A DNA stretch of 64,000 bases from contig NZ_CP064760.1 of NCBI RefSeq assembly GCF_015565955.1, positions 186,001-250,000 on the forward strand. The letters run 5' to 3'. Made by a program: the position numbers and the translations under genes. Shown in pieces: positions 37,765 through 47,504 of this stretch. Every line of letters starts with the position of its first letter. Positions within the stretch are counted from its first letter, which is position 1. Below the pieces are notes generated by a model, which was not told the origin of the DNA, searched no databases, and was given only the letters and a program-made list of their open reading frames with translations. The stretch is from Microbacterium schleiferi (lineage in GTDB: Bacteria; Actinomycetota; Actinomycetes; Actinomycetales; Microbacteriaceae).

Positions 37765-39324
37765 TCAGTCACCGTCGCGCATGGCGCGAGCGACGAGTTC
37801 GCCGACCAGGACTGCCGACGCTGCGGGCCCCCGCACCGGAACCATCGGAAGGATCGACGTGTCGGCAACGCGGAGGCCTTCCACACCGTGCACGCGACCG
37901 GCGCCGTCCACGACCGGGCCCATCGGGGCCGTCCCGCACATGTGGATCGCGGTGCCGAGGTGGCTCCGCATCCAGGCATCCAACGTCGCGTCGTCGTCGA
38001 GATCGGATGCCGCGACTTCGGTCGCCCGACCACCCATGGCCTCGACGAGTGCAACCGCCTCGCGGATGCCGGTGCGCATGCGCGCGCGATCGGTCTCCTC
38101 CTCCAGGTAGCGGTAGTCGATTCGGGGCGCGGCAGACGGATCTGCATCCTGAAGGGCGAGAGTCCCGCGACCGGCGGGCGCCTGCAGCCCGACGATGAGC
38201 GGGAGATCATCCCGGTGGGCAAGCTGCGCCGCCGCTCTGCGGCGAGAGATCCCGGCTACCGCGCGAAGCACGCGGAGCGGGTGACGCAGGCCGGCCGCCA
38301 CCCCGTCGCGCAGCCGCAGGGAGCCCGTGAGCAGGTAACCGAGAGGTTTGACCGACAGCAGCAGCTCGAGGTCCCCGTCCGGGTGGTCCCCCGAGTCGAG
38401 GTTGAGTGCCTCGGGGAAGGCAACGCGTTCCGCGGGGTCGAACGAGGGGGCTTCGGGCTGCCAGGAGAGCGAGATGTCGGGGTGGTCGGAGAAGGCGGCA
38501 CCAACCGGGACGTCTGAGTGCACCCGGATACCGAGCCGTTCCAGGTCCTCGGGAGTCCCGATGCCCGATGTCAGGAGGATGCGGGCGGAGCCGATGGCGC
38601 CCGCCGCGAGCACGATCTCGTCCCCGCGCACGACGCCACGGGAGGTTTCGACCCCGACCGCGCGCGAGCGATCGAACAGGATGCGCCCGACCTGCGTGCC
38701 AGCCTGAAGGCGCACGTTCCCGGGCCGGCGCGAGGCCGGGAGGTACGACATCCCGGTGTTGACCCGCACCCCGTCCGCGACGTTGGAGGGCACAGGCCCG
38801 ACCCCCGGCGCCTGGCTGCCGTTCTTGTCCGGCTCGTCGCGATGTCCGCGACCTGCAGCCGCTGCGCGGAACGCGAGCGCCAGGGTGCCGGGAGTTGCCC
38901 GACTCACCGGCACCGGGCCGGAGTTTCCGTGAAGGTCGGAGTCGGGGAAGTCGTGGTCGGACTCGATAGATCGCCAGATCGGCAGTGCTTGCTCGTAGCT
39001 CCAGCGGGCCCCGCCGACCGATGCCCACCGGTCGTGGTCAGTGCGGCGCGCGCGGACGAAGTACGCGCCGTTGACCGTGCTCGATCCGCCCAGGACTTTC
39101 CCGCGCACGACGGTGTAGGCCAGCTCGGGGGTGAGATGCCCGAGGAAGGACCAGTTCGCCGGATGCCCCGGCATCGCGCCCTGGATGCTCGACGCATCAC
39201 GAAGCTCAGGCGGGATCTCGATCCCGCCCGCTTCGATGAGGATTACCTGGCGGGCGGGGTCCTCGGCCAGCCGTGCCGCCAGCACGCAGCCCGAGGTTCC
39301 GGCTCCGACGATGATCGTCGTCAC
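37765..39324 (-). CDS. mftG: Mycofactocin-system GMC oxidoreductase MftG
   Basis: 519 residues from a GTG overlapping the mftR stop (GTGA). FAD-binding opening: TIIVGAGTSGCVLAARLAED. GMC signature: GKVLGGSSTVNGAYFVRA. The C-terminal active-site region has SHLGTAIHMCGTAPMGPVVD, with a likely catalytic His. MftG-type GMC enzymes sit in mycofactocin loci and are thought to pass electrons from reduced mycofactocin toward respiration. Placement beside mftR and opposite mftA-C supports the name. Confidence 0.88.
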   Translation of the reverse strand: MTTIIVGAGTSGCVLAARLAEDPARQVILIEAGGIEIPPELRDASSIQGAMPGHPANWSFLGHLTPELAYTVVRGKVLGGSSTVNGAYFVRARRTDHDRWASVGGARWSYEQALPIWRSIESDHDFPDSDLHGNSGPVPVSRATPGTLALAFRAAAAGRGHRDEPDKNGSQAPGVGPVPSNVADGVRVNTGMSYLPASRRPGNVRLQAGTQVGRILFDRSRAVGVETSRGVVRGDEIVLAAGAIGSARILLTSGIGTPEDLERLGIRVHSDVPVGAAFSDHPDISLSWQPEAPSFDPAERVAFPEALNLDSGDHPDGDLELLLSVKPLGYLLTGSLRLRDGVAAGLRHPLRVLRAVAGISRRRAAAQLAHRDDLPLIVGLQAPAGRGTLALQDADPSAAPRIDYRYLEEETDRARMRTGIREAVALVEAMGGRATEVAASDLDDDATLDAWMRSHLGTAIHMCGTAPMGPVVDGAGRVHGVEGLRVADTSILPMVPVRGPAASAVLVGELVARAMRDGD

Positions 39325-39929
39325 GATTGCGCCCCCCACGTCGCGCTGGCGCGGCGAAAGGCTTCGTCGATGAGGAGGAGAAGATCGGCATCCTCGTGGC
39401 TCAACCACTGCTCGTAGGAGGCGATCGACAGGCCGAGACACGCCCAGGCGATCGCCTGAGGCTCGAGGGAATCGGCCGACTGATGGAGCCGCTCCGCGAC
39501 GAACTCGGCGATGACCTGCCGCCATTCGGCGTAGCGGAGCGTGGAGTGGGCCATCAGCGTCGGCACATTCAGCAGGAGCCACATGCGCTCGCGGTGGACA
39601 GGGATCTCATCCGTGGGGAACCGGTTGAACTCGATGACCGCCAGGCGCAGCGCGTCGCGGAGCGGGAGGTCGGTGGGGAGAGCAGCGAGGTGCCCACGCA
39701 TCTGATCGAGAAGGCGATCGAAGTCGCCCCAGGGCAGGTCGTTCTTGGAGCGGAAGTAGCGGAAGAACGTGCGCCTGCCGATCCCCGCGGCCTCGACGAT
39801 GTCGTCGACGGTCGTCTCCTCGAATCCGCGCTCGAGGAACAGCGCGACGGCGATGTGGCTGAGCTCGCCATGGGTCGTGGCCGGTGCGCGGCCCATGCGC
39901 GGACGCTCGTTCACCTGCGTTTTCCCCAT
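39321..39929 (-). CDS. mftR: Mycofactocin-locus TetR-family regulator MftR
   Basis: 202 residues from the ATG at 39929; an ATG at 39941 would add MEEP. The TetR HTH reads TTVDDIVEAAGIGRRTFFRY, then FRSKNDLPWGDFDRLLDQM, which is characteristic of MftR. The C-terminal ligand domain ends YEQWLSHEDADLLLLIDEAF. MftR represses mycofactocin genes and is released by acyl-CoA in mycobacteria. It is divergent from mftA, so the shared 91-base spacer should hold its operator; CACTGAGTG lies there. Confidence 0.9.
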   Translation of the reverse strand: MGKTQVNERPRMGRAPATTHGELSHIAVALFLERGFEETTVDDIVEAAGIGRRTFFRYFRSKNDLPWGDFDRLLDQMRGHLAALPTDLPLRDALRLAVIEFNRFPTDEIPVHRERMWLLLNVPTLMAHSTLRYAEWRQVIAEFVAERLHQSADSLEPQAIAWACLGLSIASYEQWLSHEDADLLLLIDEAFRRASATWGAQS

Positions 39930-40006
39930 TGGCTCTTCCATTCGGCACTGAGTGTCATTAGTATCGGCCACGACGAAGGTTTCGCCAAGGACGTGTCGAA
40001 ACACCC

Positions 40007-40014
40007 AGGAGGAG
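40007..40014 (+). promoter_or_regulatory. Ribosome binding site of mftA
   Basis: AGGAGGAG, six bases before the ATG at 40021. This near-perfect site confirms that the 36-codon mftA frame is translated. Confidence 0.85.
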
Positions 40015-40020
40015 CATCCC

Positions 40021-40131
40021 ATGGAGCCCACGAAGACCGCACCTGAAGTCACCACCTCGGAGCAGACAGTGATCGAGTCCGATTCGCTCGTCGAAGAAGT
40101 GTCGATCGACGGGATGTGCGGGGTCTACTGA
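40021..40131 (+). CDS. mftA: Mycofactocin precursor peptide MftA
   Basis: 36 residues. The acidic leader (TSEQTVIESDSLVEEVS) ends in the family's invariant tail IDGMCGVY. MftB presents the peptide to MftC, which decarboxylates the terminal Tyr and links Val-Tyr; MftE then releases the Val-Tyr-derived piece and MftD and MftF complete mycofactocin. It is too short for ordinary gene finders, but the position between mftR and mftB and the strong ribosome site leave little doubt. Confidence 0.97.
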   Translation: MEPTKTAPEVTTSEQTVIESDSLVEEVSIDGMCGVY

Positions 40132-40153
40132 TCGCGCGCCGCCTGGCCAGATC

Positions 40154-40420
40154 ATGGATCGCGACATTCCCTGGCGGCTGAGCCCCCAGGTGTCCGTACG
40201 TCCCGAGCCGTTCGGCGCACTGCTCTATCACTTCGGAACGCGAAAGCTCTCGTTCCTGAAGGACCGGACGCTGTTGGAGCTCGTCGAACGTCTTGACGTC
40301 GTCGACTCGCTCGATGAAGCGTGCGACGCCGTGGGCCTCGACGCGCATGACCGCGAGCGGTACCTCGGTGCCCTCGAGACGCTCGCCGACTCGGCGATGA
40401 TCGAACAGAGGACGGCATGA
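40154..40420 (+). CDS. mftB: Mycofactocin peptide chaperone MftB
   Basis: 88 residues of the PqqD-like fold. The N-terminal WRLSPQVSVRPEPFGALLYH and FGTRKLSFLKDRTLLELVE are typical of MftB. It binds the MftA leader and delivers it to the radical SAM enzyme MftC. It lies 22 bases behind mftA and overlaps mftC by four bases (ATGA). Confidence 0.95.
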   Translation: MDRDIPWRLSPQVSVRPEPFGALLYHFGTRKLSFLKDRTLLELVERLDVVDSLDEACDAVGLDAHDRERYLGALETLADSAMIEQRTA

Positions 40421-41703
40421 CTCTCGTTTCCGATGCCCCGCCCGCCCGCCCGCTTCGGCTCGTTGACCACTTCGAGCGGGGACTGGACGCCCCCATCTGC
40501 CTGACGTGGGAACTCACCTACGCGTGCAACCTCTCGTGCGTGCACTGCCTGTCCAGTTCCGGCAGGCGAGACCCGCGCGAGTTGAGCACCGACGAGTGTA
40601 AGTCGGTCATCGACGAACTTGAGCGGATGCAGGTCTTCTACGTCAACATCGGCGGTGGCGAGCCGACTGTCCGCTCCGACTTCTGGGAGCTCGTCGACTA
40701 CGCGACCGCTCACCACGTCGGTGTGAAGTTCTCCACCAACGGCGTGAAGATCACCCCGGAGGTCGCGGCTCGACTGGCAGCGAACGACTACGTCGACGTG
40801 CAGATCTCGCTCGATGGGGCGACTGCCGAGGTCAACGACCACATTCGTGGCCCCCGCTCGTATGAGACGGCGCTGCGCGCGATGCAGAATCTTTCGGATG
40901 CCGGGATGCGCGGCTTCAAACTCTCCGTCGTCTGCACCCGCACCAACATCGGGCAGCTCGACGAGTTCAAAGCGATCGCTGACCGATACGGCGCCCAGTT
41001 GCGGCTGACCCGCCTGCGTCCCTCCGGCCGCGGTGCTGACGTGTGGGACGACCTGCACCCCACGCGCGAGCAGCAGCGGGAACTCTATGACTGGCTGGTC
41101 CGCCATGGCGACGAGGTCCTGACCGGCGACTCCTTCTTCCACCTGTCGGCGTATGGCTCCTCGCTTCCCGGGCTGAACCTGTGCGGCGCTGGTCGGGTCG
41201 TGTGCCTCATCGATCCGATCGGGGATGTCTACGCGTGCCCGTTTGCGATTCACGACGAGTTCCTCGCCGGCAACGTCCGCGACGCGGGCTTCGCGTCGGT
41301 GTGGCGGGAGTCGGATCTGTTCACCCGCCTGCGCGAGCCCCAATCGGGGGGCGCGTGCTCCTCGTGTCAGTTCTTCGACTCCTGCAAGGGCGGCTGCATG
41401 GCCGCGAAGTTCTTCACGGGCCTCCCGCTCGACGGTCCCGATCCTGAGTGCGTCCGGGGCTTCGGTGAAGAAGCTCTCAAGAACAAGAACGGCGGCGTTC
41501 CCCAGCCGTCGCAAGACCACTCGCATCTCACCTCACCGCCCCGGCCCCGCCCGGTGCGTGTGACGATCCGGCGACGCGACGAGATCGCCGCGCCGCCCGT
41601 GAGTGCCTGCGCTGAGAGCCCGCTCGCCGGGTTCGACCCCACGTCGACCGACACCCACGAGGGTGCCGATCTTCCGGGAGGTATCCGCTCCCACACCGCC
41701 TGA
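40417..41703 (+). CDS. mftC: Mycofactocin radical SAM maturase MftC
   Basis: 428 residues. The [4Fe-4S]-SAM motif is TYACNLSCVHCLSS. The SPASM region holds further cluster Cys in NLCGAGRVVC, CSSCQFFDSCKGGCMAA and PECVRGF. It decarboxylates the C-terminal Tyr of MftA and forms the Val-Tyr ring. The C-terminus continues about 75 residues past the last conserved Cys with a Pro/Arg-rich tail, longer than needed for catalysis. No frameshift here, unlike the later genes of the operon. Confidence 0.96.
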   Translation: MTLVSDAPPARPLRLVDHFERGLDAPICLTWELTYACNLSCVHCLSSSGRRDPRELSTDECKSVIDELERMQVFYVNIGGGEPTVRSDFWELVDYATAHHVGVKFSTNGVKITPEVAARLAANDYVDVQISLDGATAEVNDHIRGPRSYETALRAMQNLSDAGMRGFKLSVVCTRTNIGQLDEFKAIADRYGAQLRLTRLRPSGRGADVWDDLHPTREQQRELYDWLVRHGDEVLTGDSFFHLSAYGSSLPGLNLCGAGRVVCLIDPIGDVYACPFAIHDEFLAGNVRDAGFASVWRESDLFTRLREPQSGGACSSCQFFDSCKGGCMAAKFFTGLPLDGPDPECVRGFGEEALKNKNGGVPQPSQDHSHLTSPPRPRPVRVTIRRRDEIAAPPVSACAESPLAGFDPTSTDTHEGADLPGGIRSHTA

Positions 41704-41770
41704 AACCATGCCTCGTCGACGGCCGCGCCGCGGTCGCGGTGGTTTCGTGCGCCCAACGAAAGGTACATCG

Positions 41771-42580
41771 ATGGCTGGAAGAGTCGAGGGCAAGGTCGCC
41801 CTCATCACCGGAGCAGCGCGCGGTCAAGGTCGGAGCCACGCGCTCCGCCTGGCAGAGGAAGGCGCCGACATCATCGCCGTCGACCTGTGCGCCCCCGTCC
41901 CGAACCTGCAGTATCCGCCCGCGACCGAGGAGGATCTCGCCGAGACCGTCCGCCAGGTCGAGGCGCTCGACCGCCGGATCATTGCCACGAAGGCCGACGT
42001 TCGCGACCGCGATGCGTTCAAGGCTGCCATCGACGCCGGTGTCGCCGAGCTGGGCAGGCTCGACATCATCGTGGCCAACGCGGGGATCTGCATCATCGCG
42101 CCCTGGGATGAGGTCACACCCGAGATCTGGAACGAGGTCGTCTCGACCAATCTCACCGGCGTGTTCAATACCGTGCAGCTGGCCGCGCCGCACGTCATCG
42201 CGTCAGGTGGTGGGTCGATCATCATGACGAGTTCGGCCGCCGGGCTGAAGGGGCTGCCCTTCCTCATGCCCTACGTCGCGTCGAAGTTCGGCGTCACCGG
42301 CATGGGCAAGGCGTTCGCCGCCGAGCTCGCCCAGCACAACATCCGAGTCAATACACTCCACCCGACGGGTGTGGATACGCCGATGGGGCAGATGGGCGCC
42401 GCCTACCCTCCGCTGCTGGAGAAGAACCCGGCGCTGGGCGGAATGCTCGCGAACATGCTGCCCATCCAGGCCACGGACCCGCGGGACCAGTCCAACGCGG
42501 TCCTCTTCCTGGCCAGTGACGAGGCCCGCTACGTCACTGCGCTTTCGATGACGGTCGACGCGGGCAACACCGAGTACTGA
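41771..42580 (+). CDS. Mycofactocin-coupled SDR family oxidoreductase 1
   Basis: 269 residues from the ATG at 41771. NAD fold: [20 protein letters not shown]. The mycofactocin-type insert follows ([20 protein letters not shown]), which in this subfamily buries NAD(H) so that the cofactor is not freely exchanged. Catalytic Ser and YxxxK are in [20 protein letters not shown]. It should oxidise an alcohol and hand electrons to mycofactocin. It is the first of three tandem paralogues between mftC and the MoxR gene. Confidence 0.93.
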   Translation: MAGRVEGKVALITGAARGQGRSHALRLAEEGADIIAVDLCAPVPNLQYPPATEEDLAETVRQVEALDRRIIATKADVRDRDAFKAAIDAGVAELGRLDIIVANAGICIIAPWDEVTPEIWNEVVSTNLTGVFNTVQLAAPHVIASGGGSIIMTSSAAGLKGLPFLMPYVASKFGVTGMGKAFAAELAQHNIRVNTLHPTGVDTPMGQMGAAYPPLLEKNPALGGMLANMLPIQATDPRDQSNAVLFLASDEARYVTALSMTVDAGNTEY

Positions 42581-42596
42581 GAAGGAAGGAATCATC

Positions 42597-43409
42597 ATGG
42601 GAGTCCTCGAAGGCAAGGTTGCCTTCATCACTGGAGCCGCGCGTGGGCAAGGACGCTCGCACGCCGTCCGTCTGGCCCAAGAGGGCGCAGACATCATCGC
42701 GGTCGACATCGCCGCGCAGATCGACTCGGTCCCCTATCCGATGGCCACGCCAGAGGATCTCGCCGAGACCGTCAAACAGGTCGAAGCGCTCGACCGCCGC
42801 ATCCACGCGGTGCAGGCCGACGTGCGTGATCGCGAGGCGCTGCAGGCGGCGTTCGACGGCGGCGTCGCCCTCCTCGGCGGCGTCGACATCGTGCTGGCTA
42901 ACGCCGGGATCGCGCCGCTGTCCATGCATCCGACCCGCCAGGAGTGGTTCGACGTCGTCGACGTCAACCTCACCGGCGTGTATCAGACCGTGGAGGTGTC
43001 CAAGCAGGCACTCATCGATCGAGGCGGCGGGGCGATCGTCCTGACCAGCTCGACGGCGGGACTCGCCGGTATCGGCGGGAGCGCACCCGGTGGGCTCGGG
43101 TATACCGCGGCGAAGCACGGTGTCGTGGGACTCATGCGCTCGTATGCCAACCAGCTCGCCGAGCACAGCATCCGGGTCAACACGATTCACCCGACCGGCG
43201 TGAACACGCCCATGGTCGTCAACGACGTGATGCAGGAGTTCTTGCAGAGCGACCCGCTACTGAGCAATGCGATGGCCAACGCCCTTCCGGTGCCGATGAT
43301 CGAGCCGGTGGATCTGTCCAACGCGATTTTGTTCCTCGTCTCGGATGCCGGGCGCTACGTCACGGGCGTGACGTTGCCCGTGGACGCCGGCTTCCTCAAC
43401 AAGCGCTGA
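42597..43409 (+). CDS. Mycofactocin-coupled SDR family oxidoreductase 2
   Basis: 270 residues with GAAGGAAGG before the ATG. Same plan as its neighbours: [20 protein letters not shown], insert [20 protein letters not shown], and active site [12 protein letters not shown] with GYTAAKHG. The segment between Ser and Tyr is longer than in copies 1 and 3, and it has APGGLG before the Tyr, so the substrate pocket probably differs. It lies 16 bases after copy 1. Confidence 0.93.
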   Translation: MGVLEGKVAFITGAARGQGRSHAVRLAQEGADIIAVDIAAQIDSVPYPMATPEDLAETVKQVEALDRRIHAVQADVRDREALQAAFDGGVALLGGVDIVLANAGIAPLSMHPTRQEWFDVVDVNLTGVYQTVEVSKQALIDRGGGAIVLTSSTAGLAGIGGSAPGGLGYTAAKHGVVGLMRSYANQLAEHSIRVNTIHPTGVNTPMVVNDVMQEFLQSDPLLSNAMANALPVPMIEPVDLSNAILFLVSDAGRYVTGVTLPVDAGFLNKR

Positions 43410-43442
43410 CCCCTCACCAAGAACGACGGAAGGAGAACCATC

Positions 43443-44276
43443 ATGGGAAGAGTAGAAGGCAAGGTCGCCTTTATCACCGGAGCCGCCCGTGGACAGGGTC
43501 GCGCTCACGCGATCCGGCTGGCGCAGGAGGGCGCGGACATCATCGCGATCGACGTCTGTGAGCCGATCAATGCGGTTCCGTATGACCCGGCAACCGAGGA
43601 GGATCTGGCCGAGACCGTCCGCCAGGTCGAGGCACTCGACCGACGCATCATCGCGACCAAGGCCGATGTGCGCGACATGGCGCAGGTGCAGAAAGCCGTC
43701 GATGACGGCGTCGCGCAGCTGGGGCGCCTCGACATCGTCTCGGCCAACGCGGGCATCTCGGGTCGGCCGAACAGGTCAGAGGACATCCCGGATGACGAGT
43801 GGTCGGACATGCTCGACATCAACCTCTCCGGCGTGTGGCGGGCCGTCCGCGCCTCGATTCCGCACCTGAAGGCCGGCGGGAGGGGCGGCTCGGTCGTTCT
43901 CACCAGCTCGGATGCGGGGCTCTTCGCCTACGAGAACATCTCGCACTATGTCTCCGCCAAGCACGGGGTCATCGGGCTCATGCGCACGCTCGCGCTCGAG
44001 CTCGCACGCGACATGATCCGCGTCAACGCGATCTGTCCCACCACCGTTGACACCGACATGGTGCAAAACGACGCGATCTACCGGCTGTTCCGCCCGGACC
44101 TCGAGAACCCGGGCAAGCAGGACTTCGCGGACGCGGCCATCCAGATGAACGCTCTGCCGATCCCGTGGGTCGAAGCCGTCGACATCTCCAACGCGCTGCT
44201 GTTCCTGGCATCCGACGAGGCTCGCTACATCACCGGTGTGGCGCTTCCGGTCGATGCCGGCGCTGCGGTGAAGTAG
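43443..44276 (+). CDS. Mycofactocin-coupled SDR family oxidoreductase 3
   Basis: 277 residues, GAAGGAGA upstream. NAD fold [20 protein letters not shown], insert [20 protein letters not shown], active site TSSDAGLFAYENISHYVSAK. The C-terminal half has an extra loop (RLFRPDLENPGKQDFADAAI) seen in carveol-dehydrogenase-like members. Overall closest to the carveol/terpene alcohol type within the MFT SDRs, which is only a hint about substrate. Intact. Confidence 0.93.
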   Translation: MGRVEGKVAFITGAARGQGRAHAIRLAQEGADIIAIDVCEPINAVPYDPATEEDLAETVRQVEALDRRIIATKADVRDMAQVQKAVDDGVAQLGRLDIVSANAGISGRPNRSEDIPDDEWSDMLDINLSGVWRAVRASIPHLKAGGRGGSVVLTSSDAGLFAYENISHYVSAKHGVIGLMRTLALELARDMIRVNAICPTTVDTDMVQNDAIYRLFRPDLENPGKQDFADAAIQMNALPIPWVEAVDISNALLFLASDEARYITGVALPVDAGAAVK

Positions 44277-44290
44277 CCGAAAGGGACGAC

Positions 44291-45228
44291 ATGACGATGC
44301 CCGCACTGTCCGCCGTGGAGGACGCGGAGACTCTCCGCGAGAACCGTGCGCGCATCGGCGCGCGTCTGGTCGGCCGCGAGCGTGAGCTGGAACTCACGCT
44401 CGCGGCCGTGGCCGCCGGGCGCGACATCATTCTGGAAGGCCCCCGGGTACGAGCAAGACGACGATCCTGCGCGCCATCAGCGACGAGTGGGGCATCCCCC
44501 TGCTGTTCGTGGAGGGAAACGCCGACCTGACACCGGCGAAGCTCGTTGGCCACCACAACCCGGCACGGGTGCTGCGGGAGGACTACTCCCCGGACAACTT
44601 CGTGCCCGGCCCGCTCCTGGAAGCCATGCAGCAGGGCGGCTTCTTGTACATCGAGGAGTTCAACCGCGCACCCGAAGACACCCTCAACACCCTGCTGACG
44701 GCGATGGCCGACCGCTCCATCACCGTGCCGCGGGTCGGCCGGATCGAGGCGCTGCCGACCTTCCGGGTCATCGCCTCCATGAACCCGTATGACAACGTCG
44801 GAACGACGCGGCTCTCGACCAGCGTGCACGACCGTCTCAACCGCCTCGCGGTGGACTACCAGTCGCCCGCGGAGGAGGAGCGCATCGTTGCGCTGCGCAC
44901 GGGAGCATCCGGCGCCCTCGGTGAGCGGATGATCGCCGACGCCGTTGCGGTCACCCGCGCCACCCGAGAGCACCCCGACCTGCGGCAGGGATCGAGTGTG
45001 CGGGGCGCGATCGACACCGTCCTGGTCGCGGGACGCCTCTCCGAGCTCCGAGGCCTCGAGGCCCCGGATGCCGAGGGCTACCCCGAGCTGTACTTCGACG
45101 CCATGATCGTGGCGCTGTCGGGCCGCATCCACCTCGACGAATCTGCCGAGCGAACGCCCGAGGCCGTGCTGCGCGAGATCTGGGAGGATCGCTTCGTGCT
45201 GGACCCGCACAAGGCGGCGCCCGGATGA
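44291..45228 (+). pseudogene. MoxR-family AAA ATPase in the mycofactocin operon, frameshifted in Walker A
   Basis: From the ATG at 44291 the protein reads to GRDIILEGP and then loses frame. Adding one C to the run 44440-44444 restores EGPPGTSKTTILRAI, the Walker A motif, and about 310 residues of MoxR ATPase. Later parts include GGFLYIEEFNRAPEDTLNTL (Walker B) and VIASMNPYDNVGTTRLS (sensor 1). MoxR ATPases act with VWA proteins to activate metal- or cofactor-dependent enzymes. It lies between SDR 3 and the VWA gene. The loss of one base may be a sequence error. Confidence 0.8.
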
Positions 45229-45234
45229 AGGGAT

Positions 45235-46213
45235 GTGGCCGCCGACACGCCGCTCGCGAGCGGACGCCGGCGCACTTCGACCACGACGGGGGTGCCGCTG
45301 CGGCGCGTCCCGAAGAAGCTCGACGAAGCGCCGACCGTGTTCGATGCGACAGGATCGGGCAGCGGGACGATTCTGCGCGCGACGGGAGGCAAACCCCGCG
45401 CGGGCACATCGACCCGCGGGGCGACGGCGCCGGGGCAAACCGACGAAGTCGCGGAACTGGTGCTCACCCCCGGGAGCACGCGACGGTGGATCCGTCGGTG
45501 CGTGCCCTCGCCCGACAGATCGCCTCACGTCTGTCGCTGCGCCGGGCACGCCGGGATGTGACGCGGCGGCGGGGGATCGGCGATCTGGTGAGCGCCCCGT
45601 ACCGGGGTGGCTCCGACGAGATCGACCTCGACCGCACGATCGAGGTGCTGGCCGAGCATCCGGTCCCCGACGACGACGACATCGTCGTGCGCGAACGGAT
45701 GCGTACGACGCGCTCGGTCGTGCTGCTGGTGGATGTCTCGGGATCGATGCGGGGCGAGCGCGTCAAGACCGCGGCGGCGACGGTGGGTGCCGTCTCGTCG
45801 GAGCTGCGCTCCGACGCCCTCGCGGTCATCGCGTTCTGGTCGGATGCGGCGATCTTGCTGCGGCTGGGCGCGACGGTGAAGCCTATGGAGCTTCTCGACG
45901 AGATCCTGCGGCTTCCCGCCCAGGGGCTCACGAACGTCGCCTTCCCCTGGAGCTTGCCCATCAGCAGCTGGCGCGGGTTCCCGCTCGCGATGCGCGGGTG
46001 CTGCTGCTCTCGGACTGCGTGCACAACGCCGGGCCCGATCCGCGGCCGCTCGCGGCGCGTCTGCCTCGACTGGACGTGCTGCTGGATGCCTCGGGCGAGA
46101 AGGACATCGAACTGGGCCGCGAACTCGCGGCCCAGGGGCGCGGCCTGTGCCGCGTGATCCACGGATACCGGGATGTTGCGCCGGCCGTGAGCGAGATCTT
46201 CGCGGGCCGTTGA
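45235..46213 (+). pseudogene. VWA domain protein, MoxR partner, two frameshifts
   Basis: Starts at a GTG (45235) six bases after the MoxR stop. A Ser/Thr/Arg-rich N-terminal part leads to TDEVAELVLTP, where the frame breaks; a sixth C at 45467-45471 restores it. The VWA domain follows with its metal site, VVLLVDVSGSMRGERVKTAA. A second break at CCCC 45944-45947 separates NVAFPLELAHQQLARVPARD. The end reads RVLLLSDCVHNAGPDPRPL and GYRDVAPAVSEIFAGR. With MoxR it would form a chaperone pair like CoxD/CoxE or NorQ/NorD. Confidence 0.78.
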
Positions 46214-46238
46214 GCTCGCGAGGGAAAGAGGAGGACAG

Positions 46239-47497
46239 ATGAGCTGGTGGCCATGGCGACAGAACCCGTGGTTCGAGACGGTGCTGGAAGCCCAGCGCCG
46301 CGCCAAGAAGCGGCTTCCGCCGTCGGTGTACGCGGCGCTGGTCGCCGGATCCGAGCGCGGCACGACGCCGAGGGATAACACCGATGCGTTCGCAGAGCTG
46401 GAGTTCGCGCCGCACGTGGCGGGTCATCAGCCCGAGCGGGATCTGTCCACGACAGTGCTCGGCATCCCGATCTCGCTTCCGGTGCTGATCTCGCCGACCG
46501 GGGTGCAAGCGGTTGACCCCGAGGGCGAGGTGGCCGTGGCCCGCGCCGCCGCCGCTCGCGGCACGATCATGGGGCTCAGTTCGTTCGCGAGCAAGCCGGT
46601 GGAGCAGGTCGTCGACGCCAACCCCAACACCTTCTATCAGCTGTACTGGACCGGCTCGAAAGAGCAGATGATCCAGCGCATGGACCGGGCTCGCGCCGCC
46701 GGCGCGAAAGCTCTCATCGCCACCCTCGACTGGTCGTTCTCGGTCGGACGGGACTGGGGAAGCCCTTCGATTCCGGAGAAGCTCGACCTGAAGTCGATGG
46801 TCACCTTCGCACCTGAGGCCGTCCGTCGACCGGGGTGGACCCTCGACTTCCTGCGGAGTGGCTTGCCCGATCTCACGGCCCCGAACCTGCAGCCCCGGAC
46901 GGTGCTGCGCCCACGTTCTTCGGTGCCTACTACGAGTGGATGCAGACCGAGCCGCCCTCGTGGGAGGACGTTGAGTGGCTCCGCAAGGAGTGGGGCGGCC
47001 CGTTCCTGCTTAAGGGCATTACCCGCGTCGACGACGCCAAGCGCGCCGTCGACATCGGGGTCCACGCGATCTCGGTGTCCAACCACGGCGGGAACAACCT
47101 CGATACGACGCCCGCGACGATCCGGTGTCTCCAGCCGATCGCCGAGGCCGTCGGCAGTCAGGTGGAGGTGCTGCTCGATGGTGGGGTCCGACGCGGTGGC
47201 GATGTCGCTAAAGCGTTGGCGCTGGGAGCGCGTGCCGTCATGATCGGCCGCGCCTACCTGTGGGGACTGGCCGCGAACGGTCAGACCGGCGTGGAGAACG
47301 TCCTGGACCTGATGCGGATGGGGCTCGACTCCGCGGTGCTCGGTCTCGGGCACTCCTCGATCTCCGAGCTCTCGCCGGCAGATCTGTGGATTCCGCCGGA
47401 GTTCACGCGCACGCTCGGCGCTCCCGTAGCCGCGCCACGTCCCCGCAGGCGCCCGGCAGCCTCGAGCAAGGGCGGATCCTCGGCGACGACGGCATGA
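46239..47497 (+). pseudogene. mftD: Mycofactocin maturase MftD (FMN-dependent), frameshifted
   Basis: About 420 residues when one C is added to the run 46893-46896, restoring LQPPDGAAPTFFGAYYEWMQ. It is an FMN alpha-hydroxy-acid-oxidase-type protein: VLISPTGVQAVDPEGE near residue 85, SVSNHGGNNLDTTPATIRCL with the usual catalytic His, and LDGGVRRGGDVAKALALGAR. MftD oxidatively deaminates the released Val-Tyr product to make the redox-active keto-amide. AAAGAGGAGG precedes the ATG. It is inactive as written unless the break is a sequence error. Confidence 0.88.
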
Positions 47498-47504
47498 TGG
47501 CAGG

